Notes under the pieces: generated by a model
What the model was told of the DNA's origin: nothing
Database searches by the model: none
Seen by the model: only the letters and a program-made list of their open reading frames with translations
Assembly (NCBI GenBank): GCA_022825725.1
Contig: JAJDWE010000043.1
Span: 1 to 64,000 of the forward strand
DNA: 64,000 nucleotides
Direction of reading: 5' to 3'
Source: Gemmatimonadota bacterium
GTDB taxonomy: Bacteria; Gemmatimonadota; Gemmatimonadetes; Palauibacterales; Palauibacteraceae
Shown: positions 1-8,574 of the stretch, one piece after another
How positions within the stretch are numbered: position 1 is the stretch's first letter
How the letters are laid out: each line of letters opens with the position of its first letter
Made by a program: the position numbers and the translations under genes

Positions 1-1
1 C

Positions 2-856
2 GCGCAGCGGCACGACAGAACCGCGATGAAGATGTTCCTCGGGCTCTACGGACGGAACCGCGACCCGGAAACCCTCTCGCAGAGGGATTGGGACCGGTTC
101 ATACTCGCACGGCGCTCGGGCAGGATCGGACCGAGCGGAAAACCCGTGTCGAATCGCATGATCGAATGCGATCTGAGGTTTCTGATCGCCGTCTTCAACT
201 GGGCCGCCAAGTCCAAGGACGAACGGGGCCGTCCGCTCCTCGTCGCGAACCCGTTCAGGGGCCTCAGGATCCCCACCGAGAAGAACCCCGTCCGGGTCGT
301 TCTCTCCGAGGCCGAGTACCAAGCGCTCATGAAGGTGTCCCGCAAGATCGACTGGCGGTTCCGCGTCGCGCTCGTGCTCGCGCACGAAACGGGCCACCGC
401 ATCGGGGCCGTCCGGCAACTCCGGTGGCACGATATCGACTTCGAGGGCAGCACCATCCGGTGGCGCGCCGAGCACGAAAAGACCGGGTACGAACACCGCA
501 CGCCCGTGACCGCCGAGGCGGTCGCGGCTCTCGAACTGGCGCGGCGGCGCAATGACAAGGGTGGAAACGCCCCGGTCATGCCCTCGCCGAGGGACCCCTC
601 GGCCTGCATCAAAAGCTCGCTGGTCCGCGCCTGGTGGGAGAGGGCCGAAGCGCTCGCCGGACTGGAGCGCAAGCGCGGGCGCGGCTGGCATTCGCTCAGG
701 CGTAAATTCGCTTCCGATCTCATGCATCAGCCGCTCAAGGTGCTCTGCGAACTCGGAGGCTGGAAGTCCGCCAAGACCGTGCTCCGCTGTTATCAGCAGG
801 CCGACGAGGCGCAACTCAGGACCGCGCTCGAAAGCCGCCGCCGAGTCGGAGCCTGA
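2..856 (+). CDS. Tyrosine recombinase (phage/island integrase), 5' end beyond window
   Basis: Site-specific DNA recombinase that integrates or excises a mobile element through a 3'-phosphotyrosine intermediate. Numbered from the ATG at base 26, the catalytic set is intact: Arg125 (HETGHRIG), His222-x-x-Arg225 (WHSLRRK), a Trp in GGWKS at the place of the second His (a common substitution), and nucleophile Tyr256 (LRCYQQ). The frame is open back to base 2, and the ATG lies inside what should be the N-terminal core-binding domain, so the true start is probably outside the window; about 280 codons are visible against a usual 350-400. The gene is followed within about 100 bases by a decapitated amidohydrolase, which suggests that it sits at the end of the element it mobilises. 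The exact element class cannot be told. Confidence 0.85.
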   Translation, partial: AQRHDRTAMKMFLGLYGRNRDPETLSQRDWDRFILARRSGRIGPSGKPVSNRMIECDLRFLIAVFNWAAKSKDERGRPLLVANPFRGLRIPTEKNPVRVVLSEAEYQALMKVSRKIDWRFRVALVLAHETGHRIGAVRQLRWHDIDFEGSTIRWRAEHEKTGYEHRTPVTAEAVAALELARRRNDKGGNAPVMPSPRDPSACIKSSLVRAWWERAEALAGLERKRGRGWHSLRRKFASDLMHQPLKVLCELGGWKSAKTVLRCYQQADEAQLRTALESRRRVGA

Positions 857-941
857 TCCCAACGGCGGGAACCAATCGTCGGGAATCCGACCCGATGATC
901 CCATAACCTCAACGAATCAAAACAGTTAGCAATCTCGTTGC
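857..941. other. Probable integration junction (candidate att site)
   Basis: This short non-coding stretch separates the integrase stop from the point where amidohydrolase homology becomes readable (about base 945, residues SWDIDE). Its 3' part is more AT-rich than its surroundings (bases 901-935). Integrases usually lie next to their attachment site, so the crossover is likely here. No second copy of a core repeat is visible, because the other end of the element is outside the window. A simple deletion or an assembly join would look the same. Confidence 0.35.
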
Positions 942-2084
942 GCAAGCTGGGACATCGACGAATCGACGCCCGAGGTGCCGGGCGGCCGCATCGGTCGCTA
1001 TCCGGATGGGCGGCTGAACGGCGAACTCGTCGACCGCGCCAAGGACCTCGTGACGCTGCCGCCCGCGGCGCCGCCCGACCCGGCGGCCGTCCTCGACGAG
1101 ATGGCCGAGGAGTACGCCGCGCTCAACTCCCGCGGCCTGACCAGCATCCGTTACCCGGGCGGCCCTCCCGAGCAGTACCGGGCCATCGAGCAGCTGCGGG
1201 ACCAGGGCCGCCTGACCCTGCGCGTGAACTACGTCCTCCGCGCCCCTCGCGGGGCGAACGCACAGCCGCTCGCCGACGCCCTCGCAACCTGGCCGGAGAT
1301 GGGTGAGGGCGACGACTGGCTCCGCGTCGGCGGCGTGAAGCTCGGCGTGGACGGCGGCTTCGAGGGCGGTCTCATGCGCGAGCCGTACGAGGAACCCTGG
1401 GGTGAGGGCGGCACCTTCCGCGGCCTGCAGACCGTGCCGACCGAGCGCTTCATCGAAAACGTCCGCGAACTTCACCGTCGGGGATGGCGAGTGGCGACGC
1501 ACGCGGTGGGCGACGCGGCGATCGACCTCGTCCTCGACGGCTACGAAGCCGCGAACGCCGATGCGCCGATCGACGGTCTCCGCTGGGTCATCGAACACGG
1601 ATTCCTCCCGCGCGACGACCACTTCCCGCGCATGCGGGCGCTCGGACTCTCCGTGACGGCGCAGAACCACCTCTACGTGGCGGCGCCGAGCCTCGTGAAG
1701 TACTGGGGCGCGCAGCGCGCCGCCTGGACCACGCCCGTGCGCGCCTATCTCGACGCCGGGATTCCGGTGTCGCTGGGCACGGATTCCCCCGTCGTCCCCT
1801 GGGATCCGTGGTGGATGCTGCACCACTTCACGACGCGCGGCACGATCAGCGCCGGCGTGCTCGACCCATCACAGAGCATCACGCGGGAGGAAGCGCTGGA
1901 GGCGGTGACGCGAAGCTACGCGCACCTCACCTTCGAGGAGGAGGAGAAGGGGACGCTCGAGGTCGGGATGGCCGCCGACCTCGTCGTGACGGCGGACCAT
2001 GTGCTGGAGTGCGAGGACCCATGCCTGGAATCCATGCAGGTCGATCTGACCGTCGTGGGCGGCCGGATCGTGTACGAGCGATGA
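930..2084 (+). pseudogene. Amidohydrolase family 3 (YtcJ-like), N-terminal half missing
   Basis: C-terminal remnant of a metal-dependent amidohydrolase of the YtcJ-like type. Visible are the conserved PGG-x-I-G-x-x-x-DG strand region (bases 975-1015), the metal-ligand segment THAVGDAAID, IEHGFLPR, and the catalytic Asp in LGTDSPVVPW, then the usual C-terminal GTLEVGMAADLVV beta-sandwich strand. The family normally has 530-600 residues; only about 370-385 are present. The N-terminal signal, first beta-sandwich strands and the HxH metal site are absent. The frame remains homologous upstream of the first usable start (GTG 975) to about base 945, so a real gene has been cut rather than mis-started. 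It cannot be an active enzyme as it stands. Its last codon overlaps the next gene by four bases (ATGA), as in an intact operon. Confidence 0.75.
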
Positions 2085-4210
2085 CCGCTCGCGTCCGCCG
2101 GATCTGCCTTCTCGCCGGGGCCGGCCTCCTCGTCTCGGGAGCCGCGGGCCCCGCGGGGGAGGGCGCGCCTTCCCCGCCGCATGACAGCGATGCCCGCTTC
2201 GTGGTCAAACTCGAGTGGCCGCGCGAGAACATCGCCCGCACGCTCGGCGTCGCCCGCTCGGAACTCGGCATGTACGGCCGCGGGAACCCCTTCCAGACGC
2301 GCGACATCGGCGACCGGACGTGCGTCGTCGGCCCCCTCTTCGCCCTCGACATCGACGACGGGTTCGCGTTCGACATCGATGAGCCCGTCGACCTCGTGGT
2401 CACCTACGCGCCGGAGTTCACAGGGCCGTTCAGCGTCGGGTTCAACGACAACGGCGGCGACGGGATCGGCGAATCGGCCACCGTCGAACCGGAGTCCGCG
2501 TCCGGCTCCACGCTCGCCACGGCCCGGGTGACGCTCGAGCGCGCCCGCTTCGCCGCGCACGGGATCCGCGACACGGACCTCGCGATCGGCGGCCCGGAGG
2601 GGATCGCCCTGTGCGACATCGAGATCGTGCGCAGCCACGCCACGCCCGTCCCGGCCGGGTACGGCACGCTGCGCCTCACGGTCGAGGATGCCGCGAGCGG
2701 GCGTTCGGTCCCCGCGCGGTTCGGCCTCTACGATGAGACCGGCCGCGCCCCGCTCCCCTCCGAACGCTCCGTCCTCGTGCATCGGTTCGTTGACGAGGTC
2801 CGGCTCCTGTGGGTGAACCCGCGCACGTGGTGGCCCTCCGAGCACCGCCTCGCCTTCTACGTCGACGGGGAGTACGAGGCCCGGCTCCCGGCCGGGAGCT
2901 ACGAACTCGTCGCGACGCGGGGTCCCGAGTACCGCGGTTACGAACGCACGGTCGAGGTGCGCGCGGATGAAACGATCGATCTCACCGTCTCACTCGAGCG
3001 CTACGCGGACCTCCCCGCTGCGGGCTGGTATTCCGGCGACTCCCACGTTCACATCGCGCGCGAGCACACGGAGGACGATGCCGTGTGGGCGCAGATCGCC
3101 GCCGAGGACATCCACGTCGCGAACCTGCTCGAGATGGGGAACATCGCCGTCACCCATTTCAAGCAGCCGGCGTGGGGCGAGGCCGGACAGTACGTGCGCG
3201 AGGGCCACGCGCTCGTGTCCGGGCAGGAGGATCCGCGCACTGTCCACCGCGGACACACGATCCACCACAACCTCCAGCGCCCCATCCGCCAGGACCCCGG
3301 GTCCTACTTCCTCTATCACAGGGTGTTCGAGGCGTCGCATGCCCAGGGCGGAATCTCCGGCTACGCACACATGGGCCAACTCTTCAACGCCGAGCGGGGA
3401 CTGGCGCTCGACGTGCCGTTCGACCTCGTCGACTTCATCGAGGTGCTCCAGGGCGGGCGCCTGTACGACGACATCTGGTACAGCTTTCTCAACCTGGGCT
3501 TCAACGTCCGCCCGATCGCGGGTGCCGACTACCCGTACTTCGGGCCTGCGCTGCCGGGGGTCGAGCGGACCTACGTGAAGCTGGACGGGCCGTTCGCCCC
3601 GAGCGAGTGGTACAACGCCTACCGTTCCGGCCGCACGTACGTGAGCAACGGGCCCTTCCTCGATTTCCGGGTGAACGGGCGGGAGATGGGCTCCGAGCTT
3701 CGCGTCGCGCGTGGGGAGAGCCTCGAGGTCGTGGCCGAGGCGTCCCTCAACCCCGACATCGACGGATTGAACCGGTTGGAACTCGTCGTCCACGGAGAGG
3801 TCGTCGCGAGCGTGACCCGATCGGCCGGGGACGCCGACAGGCTGCGCCTCGCCACGCGCATCGAGGCGGACGAGAGCCTGTGGGTGGCGGTGCGCGCGTA
3901 TGGCGACCGCGACGGGGCGCGCGACATGACCGTCGCGCACAGCGCCCCCGTGTTCGTGGTCGTGGACGACGAACCCTGGTGGAAGCTGGAAGCCGTACCG
4001 GAACTCGTCGCCCGCCACCGGGCCAAGCTGCAGGAAATGCTCGACGAGCCGATCCGGCCCGCCGGCGATCTCGAATACTGGGAGACGACGCGGCTTCTGG
4101 AAGAGGAATGGGAGCAGCAGCGCCTCCGCCTCGAACCGCGCGTGGAGGAGGCCGACGCCCTCTACCAGTCCCTCCTCGACAGCGCCCGCGCCGTCGCGCC
4201 CGCCCGCTAA
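2081..4210 (+). CDS. CehA/McbA-family metallohydrolase, secreted
   Basis: Exported 709-residue protein with a PHP-type metallohydrolase domain of the CehA/McbA family, whose characterised members hydrolyse carbamate or other ester/amide bonds. The start is the ATG in the ATGA overlap with the upstream gene. A basic, hydrophobic leader (MTARVRRICLLAGAGLLVSG) is a signal peptide. Residues 30-300 look like beta-sandwich domains. The metal-binding segment SGDSHVHIAREHTEDD lies near residues 316-331, followed by TIHHNLQRP, SGYAHMG and the Asp in IAGADYPYFG (about 485). The CEHTSNGPFLDF-like block here reads TYVSNGPFLDF, typical of the family C-terminus. The substrate is unknown. It was probably co-transcribed with the now-truncated amidohydrolase, so its original promoter may have been lost or replaced. 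Confidence 0.8.
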   Translation: MTARVRRICLLAGAGLLVSGAAGPAGEGAPSPPHDSDARFVVKLEWPRENIARTLGVARSELGMYGRGNPFQTRDIGDRTCVVGPLFALDIDDGFAFDIDEPVDLVVTYAPEFTGPFSVGFNDNGGDGIGESATVEPESASGSTLATARVTLERARFAAHGIRDTDLAIGGPEGIALCDIEIVRSHATPVPAGYGTLRLTVEDAASGRSVPARFGLYDETGRAPLPSERSVLVHRFVDEVRLLWVNPRTWWPSEHRLAFYVDGEYEARLPAGSYELVATRGPEYRGYERTVEVRADETIDLTVSLERYADLPAAGWYSGDSHVHIAREHTEDDAVWAQIAAEDIHVANLLEMGNIAVTHFKQPAWGEAGQYVREGHALVSGQEDPRTVHRGHTIHHNLQRPIRQDPGSYFLYHRVFEASHAQGGISGYAHMGQLFNAERGLALDVPFDLVDFIEVLQGGRLYDDIWYSFLNLGFNVRPIAGADYPYFGPALPGVERTYVKLDGPFAPSEWYNAYRSGRTYVSNGPFLDFRVNGREMGSELRVARGESLEVVAEASLNPDIDGLNRLELVVHGEVVASVTRSAGDADRLRLATRIEADESLWVAVRAYGDRDGARDMTVAHSAPVFVVVDDEPWWKLEAVPELVARHRAKLQEMLDEPIRPAGDLEYWETTRLLEEEWEQQRLRLEPRVEEADALYQSLLDSARAVAPAR

Positions 4211-4232
4211 CGCAGCGTCTTGCCACGGACTG

Positions 4233-5114
4233 CTAGTCTGTCGCGCTCCAGCCCGGTGGCTTCACCAGTACCCTCAGCTTGTTCCCGACGCCCCTCGTCC
4301 GGACGATCGTCACGATCAAGCGCTGGATCCCGTGGAGGAACACGGTGATGGGATTGTTCGAGTTGATCGGCTGCCTGACGCCGTACTCCACCGGCTCGAC
4401 CTCCGGCTCAAAGGTCCCGAACATGCGATCCCAGATGATGAGCATGCCCGCGTAGTTCTTGTCGCAGTACTGCCGGTTCGAGCCGTGGTGCACCCTGTGG
4501 TGGGACGGTGTGTTGAAGAGGAACTCGACCGGTCGCGGCAGCTTCCGGATCGCCTCCGTGTGCAGGATCGCCTGGAACTGTTGGACGAGAACCTCCGACA
4601 GCAGCACCAGGATCGGATGATATCCCAGCATGACGATGGGGAAGGAGAAGAGGAGCGGGAACACCGCGTCCAGGGGGCCGAAGCGGTAGGCCACCGACAT
4701 GTTGAAGTGGGGCGAGCTGTGGTGCACGGTGTGCGTGGCCCAGCCGACCCCGATCCTGTGCATCATGCGGTGATCCCAGTAGTACATGAGATCGGCCAGC
4801 AGGACACACGTCACGATCGTGACCCAGTTCAGCGACAGGTGGGTCAGGCTGAAGTTCGCGTAGATCCAGAAGTAGAGCTTCGTGACGAAGAGGATGCCGA
4901 GCGCGTACTCGATGGCCACGAAACAGACGAAGGTGATGACGTTCGCCACCGAGTCGCCGATGACGTCGAAGCTCAGGCGCTTGAGGAAGGCGTAGCGAAC
5001 GAGTTCGAGGAAGAAGAAGGGAATGATCACGTAGACCAGGCTGAGATCGTTCAACACATGGAACCAGCCCATGACCGAATCCCAGTTGAGCGCTTCCGTG
5101 ATGGCCTCCATCAT
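4233..5114 (-). CDS. Sterol desaturase/fatty acid hydroxylase family membrane protein
   Basis: Integral-membrane di-iron oxygenase of 293 residues, the usual size for bacterial members. The histidine clusters that bind the di-iron centre are all present: DHRMMH, THTVHHSS and HHRVHHGSN, with a further His in the C-terminal half. Several hydrophobic helices flank them (for example VIIPFFFLELVRYAFL). The family hydroxylates or desaturates acyl chains, carotenoids or sterols; the substrate cannot be read from sequence. The start overlaps the stop of the small membrane protein upstream (ATGA), and both follow a TetR regulator, so the three form one operon that is likely autoregulated by the TetR protein. 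Confidence 0.85.
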   Translation of the reverse strand: MMEAITEALNWDSVMGWFHVLNDLSLVYVIIPFFFLELVRYAFLKRLSFDVIGDSVANVITFVCFVAIEYALGILFVTKLYFWIYANFSLTHLSLNWVTIVTCVLLADLMYYWDHRMMHRIGVGWATHTVHHSSPHFNMSVAYRFGPLDAVFPLLFSFPIVMLGYHPILVLLSEVLVQQFQAILHTEAIRKLPRPVEFLFNTPSHHRVHHGSNRQYCDKNYAGMLIIWDRMFGTFEPEVEPVEYGVRQPINSNNPITVFLHGIQRLIVTIVRTRGVGNKLRVLVKPPGWSATD

Positions 5115-5344
5115 GGCTCCCGACGTTCCAGCGGTACCCGGATCTGATCGTCCGCCGGATCGTCCGCTCCGACCCCACGAGCCGCGCCTTCGAACTGGAA
5201 CCGCGTCTGCTCCGCCGCCTCGTCGAACGCCCGTGAGTCTTCTTCGGAACTCGCCAGGCGCGCCGCCCCGACAAAGGCGACGACGATGATCGCGGTCGTC
5301 AGGATCTGTGCCGGAAACGGCAGTCGATCAGGCCTGGTCGGCAT
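5111..5344 (-). CDS. Small single-span membrane protein
   Basis: A 77-residue protein with no recognised family. The start is set at the ATG after PGRIA. One hydrophobic helix (AQILTTAIIVVAFVGAARLA, about residues 11-30) is followed by an acidic soluble tail ending VPLERREP. It lies between the TetR gene, whose end it overlaps by 17 bases in another frame, and the desaturase, with which it shares ATGA. The arrangement suggests an accessory subunit or anchor of the desaturase, but this is inference from position only. Confidence 0.55.
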   Translation of the reverse strand: MPTRPDRLPFPAQILTTAIIVVAFVGAARLASSEEDSRAFDEAAEQTRFQFEGAARGVGADDPADDQIRVPLERREP

Positions 5345-5906
5345 GGCGATCCTCCCTGGCCCCCTCGGCTGACAGCCCGCTCGCGATGGTCTCCCAGACG
5401 AGATCCTGGGCCTGAACCACGCCAAGTTCCCCATCGCCGACGGCTCGGCACGCGGCCCATATCAGGCCATCGATACTTGCCACCACCCACGCGGTGGGGA
5501 GATCGGGCCGAATGAAGCCTTCCCGCTTGGCGGCTCCAACCAGATCCGCCAACTCGGACATCTGCCGCTGGTAGGCTTCGACGATCTCCGGCTCGTCGTA
5601 CAGCTCGGCGGCCGAGTCCAGGAAACGAAACGACTCGCCGGCGCCGACAACGGCCTGCGTGATCAGCCTCAGGGCATCGGTGGCGGTGCGCGCATCCGCC
5701 GCGGCGAGCCGGGTTGCCCTGTCCGTCTCGTCGATGGCTCGACTGGCCAGCGCCTTGAGCAGCCCCGCACGGCTCTCGAAGTGACGGAAGACCGTCGCTC
5801 GCCCGACCCGCGCTTCGACCGCGATCTGGTCGAGTGAGGCGTTCGGATTCCGCGACAGCGTCGCGCCGGCCGCCTCGAGGATCCGTTCTCTTGTCGCCAG
5901 CGCCAT
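5328..5906 (-). CDS. TetR/AcrR-family transcriptional regulator
   Basis: Repressor of 192 residues. The N-terminal helix-turn-helix (about residues 8-52: TRERILEAAGATL, then SLDQIAVEARVGRATVFRHF) is typical; the C-terminal all-helical ligand domain is not diagnostic of a ligand. It is first in an operon with a small membrane protein and a sterol-desaturase-like enzyme, so it probably senses a lipid-like or hydrophobic compound. A perfect 6-base dyad lies 21 bases upstream of its start and is its likely operator. The CapA-like gene on the other strand might share that control. Confidence 0.85.
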   Translation of the reverse strand: MALATRERILEAAGATLSRNPNASLDQIAVEARVGRATVFRHFESRAGLLKALASRAIDETDRATRLAAADARTATDALRLITQAVVGAGESFRFLDSAAELYDEPEIVEAYQRQMSELADLVGAAKREGFIRPDLPTAWVVASIDGLIWAACRAVGDGELGVVQAQDLVWETIASGLSAEGAREDRHADQA

Positions 5907-5926
5907 TGGGATACGCTTTCATCTTG

Positions 5927-5948
5927 AATGAGACTTTATAGTCTCGTT
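5927..5948. promoter_or_regulatory. Palindromic operator, probably for the TetR regulator
   Basis: An inverted repeat with arms AATGAGACT and AGTCTCGTT around TTAT; the inner six bases of each arm (GAGACT/AGTCTC) are perfectly complementary and only one pair in the outer three fails. It is centred about 30 bases upstream of the TetR start, in a locally AT-rich patch. Length and position suit a TetR dimer site that would block the promoter. Binding is inferred. Confidence 0.6.
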
Positions 5949-6078
5949 CCCTTCGCTTCCGTTGTCAAACCCCGGAACCGGCGGGGTGCCCTCCAGCGGC
6001 AGGCGCATGCGCGCGTATCGGTTTTCTCCGTACGTTGGCGAGAGGCACGGATGCCCGGCACGTCACCAGGAGGACCCC

Positions 6079-7488
6079 ATGCGCCGTCCCACTCGTCTCG
6101 CTCTCAGCTTCGTTCTGTCTCTCGCCGCTCTGGCACCGGCCGTCGGGTCCGAGATCCGGGCGCAGAGCCGTTCGCCCATCGACTCGGAGACCCGCTGGAC
6201 GCTGTCCGCCGTGGGAGACGTGATCATGAACCGCCGCACGGCGCCGTTCGATCATCCCGGCGATCCGGGCTTCCACGACCTCGCCAACATCATCCGCGCG
6301 ACCGATGCCGCCTTCCTGAACCTCGAGCAGTCCGTCTTCCGCCTGCAGGAGTTCACCGGCTGGCCGGCGGCAGAGAACGGCGGGAACTACGAGGTGGGTT
6401 CGCCGGAGACGCTGAAGGACCTCGTGGACATGGGGTTCAACCTCTACAACCGGGCGAACAACCACTCGACGGACTACGGGGTCGAGGGGATGCGCCTCAC
6501 GAACCGGATGATGGACGAGTGGGGGCTCATCCACTCGGGAACGGGCGAGAACCTCGGTTGGGCGAGCCGCCCAGGGTATCTCGAGACGCCGAAGGGCCGG
6601 ATCGCGCTCATCGGGATGGCGTCTACCTTCACGCCGATGTCGCGCGCCGGGAAGGCGGGGCCGACCGTGCAGGGACGGCCGGGGCTGAACCCGCTACGGC
6701 TGAGCACGCGCTACGAGGGATCGCCGGAGACGATGGCCGCGCTGCGGGACGTGGCCCGGCGGCAGGGCGCGGACGTGTCGGACAACGAGGACGCCCCGGT
6801 TCGCGTGTTCGGTTCCACGGTGTTCCCCGGGGACGAGGACCGAGCGACCGTCTCCCTGAACGACGAGGACCGCGAGCGGGTGCTCCATGAAGTGCGCAAC
6901 GCGACGGACCAGGCCGACTACGTCGTCGTGAACAGCCACTCGCACGAGCCCGGCAACGCCTTCGTTACGGCGCCGGCGTGGATGGAGGAGTTCGCGCGGC
7001 AGACGATCGACGCAGGGGCGGTCACCTTCATCATCCACGGCCCGCACCAGTTGCGCGGCGTGGAGATCTACAAGGGTCGGCCGATCTTCTACTCGCTCGC
7101 GAACTTCATCTTCCAGAACGAGACGATCGACCCCATGCCCTCCGACCAGCGCGACCGCTACGGGATCCCGCTCGACCGGCTCGCCTCGGAGATCTACGAC
7201 ACGCGCTTCCAGGTGGACGAAGACGGGAACCCGACGACGGGTTTCCCCATCGGGTCCGAGTGGTACGAGAGCGTGGTCCCGGTCGCGACCTTCGAGGGAG
7301 AAGAGGTGGTCGAGATCATCTTCCACCCCATCGAACTGAGCTGGAAGGCGCCGCGGGGCCGGCGAGGCACCCCCCGGATCGCGCCGGAGGAACTGGGCCG
7401 GCAGATCATCGAGCACCTCGCCGAGCTGTCGCGCCCCTACGGAACCGAGATCGTCTACGAAAACGGCGTAGGCATCTGGCGACGCTAG
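6079..7488 (+). CDS. CapA-family protein (metallophosphatase-like), secreted
   Basis: Exported protein of 469 residues related to CapA of poly-gamma-glutamate capsule systems, a calcineurin-like fold. The start is fixed by a strong ribosome site (CCAGGAGGA) before ATG 6079 and by the signal peptide MRRPTRLALSFVLSLAALAP, cleaved near SEIRA-QS. Family motifs are clear: TLSAVGDVIMNRR, ANNHSTDYG, VVNSHSHEPGN, HGPHQLRGVEIY and GRPIFYSLANFIFQ. No CapB or CapC genes are near, so a role in polyglutamate synthesis is not supported; solitary CapA-like proteins are common and of unknown substrate. It converges on the nitrile hydratase operon with one base between the stops. Confidence 0.85.
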   Translation: MRRPTRLALSFVLSLAALAPAVGSEIRAQSRSPIDSETRWTLSAVGDVIMNRRTAPFDHPGDPGFHDLANIIRATDAAFLNLEQSVFRLQEFTGWPAAENGGNYEVGSPETLKDLVDMGFNLYNRANNHSTDYGVEGMRLTNRMMDEWGLIHSGTGENLGWASRPGYLETPKGRIALIGMASTFTPMSRAGKAGPTVQGRPGLNPLRLSTRYEGSPETMAALRDVARRQGADVSDNEDAPVRVFGSTVFPGDEDRATVSLNDEDRERVLHEVRNATDQADYVVVNSHSHEPGNAFVTAPAWMEEFARQTIDAGAVTFIIHGPHQLRGVEIYKGRPIFYSLANFIFQNETIDPMPSDQRDRYGIPLDRLASEIYDTRFQVDEDGNPTTGFPIGSEWYESVVPVATFEGEEVVEIIFHPIELSWKAPRGRRGTPRIAPEELGRQIIEHLAELSRPYGTEIVYENGVGIWRR

Positions 7489-7489
7489 C

Positions 7490-7921
7490 TCACAGCCGGT
7501 CGATCCGATCTTCTGCCAAGGCCTGGGAGAGGCTCGTCGACAGTTCCACGGGTTGGCCGTGGGGGGTGTGGCGATAGGCGTCGGCCCACGCCTCCTTGCG
7601 GTCGTCCAGCGCCGTGGACGTGCTCAGCCGGCGGTCCACCACGAGCCGTTCGAGGGCGGCGACCCAGTGGTGGTAGTACTGCGAGCCGTCGTCCGGCTCG
7701 CCGCGCGCCTCCGCCGCCGCGAGTTCGTCGGCGAGCGTGCCGGCCCACTCCTTCCAGGTGAAATGGCCCTCCTCGGAGAGCTTCACCGCGAGCGCGAAGG
7801 CCTGCGCCTGCCACGGCGCCTCGAACACCGGGCCGTCGTCGTCGGCGGGCAGCGGAGGGAGCGCCGCGAGACGTTCCGCGTCGACGCGTTCGGAGGGGTC
7901 GCCTCCCGTGTCGGTCCTCAC
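7490..7921 (-). CDS. Nitrile hydratase accessory (activator-type) protein
   Basis: 143-residue protein that starts at a GTG overlapping the beta-subunit stop (GTGA). The segment FEAPWQAQAFALAVKLSEEG followed by FTWKEWAGTLADEL and YYHHWVAALERLV matches the small activator/accessory proteins of cobalt-type nitrile hydratases, which resemble the N-terminal part of the beta subunit and help insert cobalt into the alpha subunit. Third gene of the alpha-beta-accessory operon, in the order seen in cobalt enzymes of other bacteria. No signal peptide is visible, which is relevant because the alpha subunit has one: maturation would have to be completed in the cytoplasm. Confidence 0.8.
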   Translation of the reverse strand: MRTDTGGDPSERVDAERLAALPPLPADDDGPVFEAPWQAQAFALAVKLSEEGHFTWKEWAGTLADELAAAEARGEPDDGSQYYHHWVAALERLVVDRRLSTSTALDDRKEAWADAYRHTPHGQPVELSTSLSQALAEDRIDRL

Positions 7922-8574
7922 GCGGGCTCCAGGTAATCTTCCCACAGGTCGGCGTATACCGCCTCCCTCGCGCCGCCTCGCTCGCCCCACAGTTCCCGGG
8001 CCTCGAAGCGCACCGAGTAGACGTGCTGCGGTCGGCGGTCGGCGGGACGCCGTCCGTCTTCGTCCGTGTCCTGCAGCGCGTAGACGCCGTAGTCCTCGAC
8101 CACCGTCCCGCGCCGCCCGCGCACGTAGCGCGGCTGCCGGGTGTGGCCGCGCGGGTGGAGGTTCCGCGCGCGCACCCGATCGTTCGGTCCGAAGCGCGCG
8201 GGCACGTCCATGTCGAGGAGTCCCGCCCCCGGCGCTCCGGTGTTCGAGGCCGGGAGGAGTTCCGGCCGGGGCGCCCCGGGATCCGGATAGCCGGTCTCCA
8301 GTTCGGTCTCGGAGATGAGGCCGCTCACGAGCAGCCGCGTCGTCATCATCCGGAACCAGCGCTCGTAGTAGGACATGCTGAGGTATTCGGCCGGCGGGAT
8401 GCTCTCGAGCGTGTAGCGGAAGTTGGGCCATTCGCGGCCCCGGCCCCACCGCCCGACCGCCCTCGTGAGCGCGTAGACCCGCCCCTCCCAGCGGTGGTGA
8501 AAGACGGGTTCGTTCTCCTCGGGCTCGATCGGGCCGAAGCCGTCCATGCCGCCCATGTCGTGGATCGTGTTCAC
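7918..8574 (-). CDS. nthB: Nitrile hydratase subunit beta
   Basis: Beta subunit (218 residues) of nitrile hydratase, which adds water to a nitrile to give an amide. The N-terminus is diagnostic: [20 protein letters not shown], then [16 protein letters not shown]. The start is a GTG overlapping the alpha-subunit stop by four bases. The C-terminal half carries the SH3-like barrel seen in this subunit ([43 protein letters not shown]). No export signal is present, so if the complex is exported the beta subunit must travel with alpha. Confidence 0.92.
   Translation of the reverse strand: MNTIHDMGGMDGFGPIEPEENEPVFHHRWEGRVYALTRAVGRWGRGREWPNFRYTLESIPPAEYLSMSYYERWFRMMTTRLLVSGLISETELETGYPDPGAPRPELLPASNTGAPGAGLLDMDVPARFGPNDRVRARNLHPRGHTRQPRYVRGRRGTVVEDYGVYALQDTDEDGRRPADRRPQHVYSVRFEARELWGERGGAREAVYADLWEDYLEPA

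Noticed and set aside
6079-7488. Polyglutamate capsule locus
   Set aside because: CapB, CapC and CapE are absent; solitary CapA-like proteins are common.
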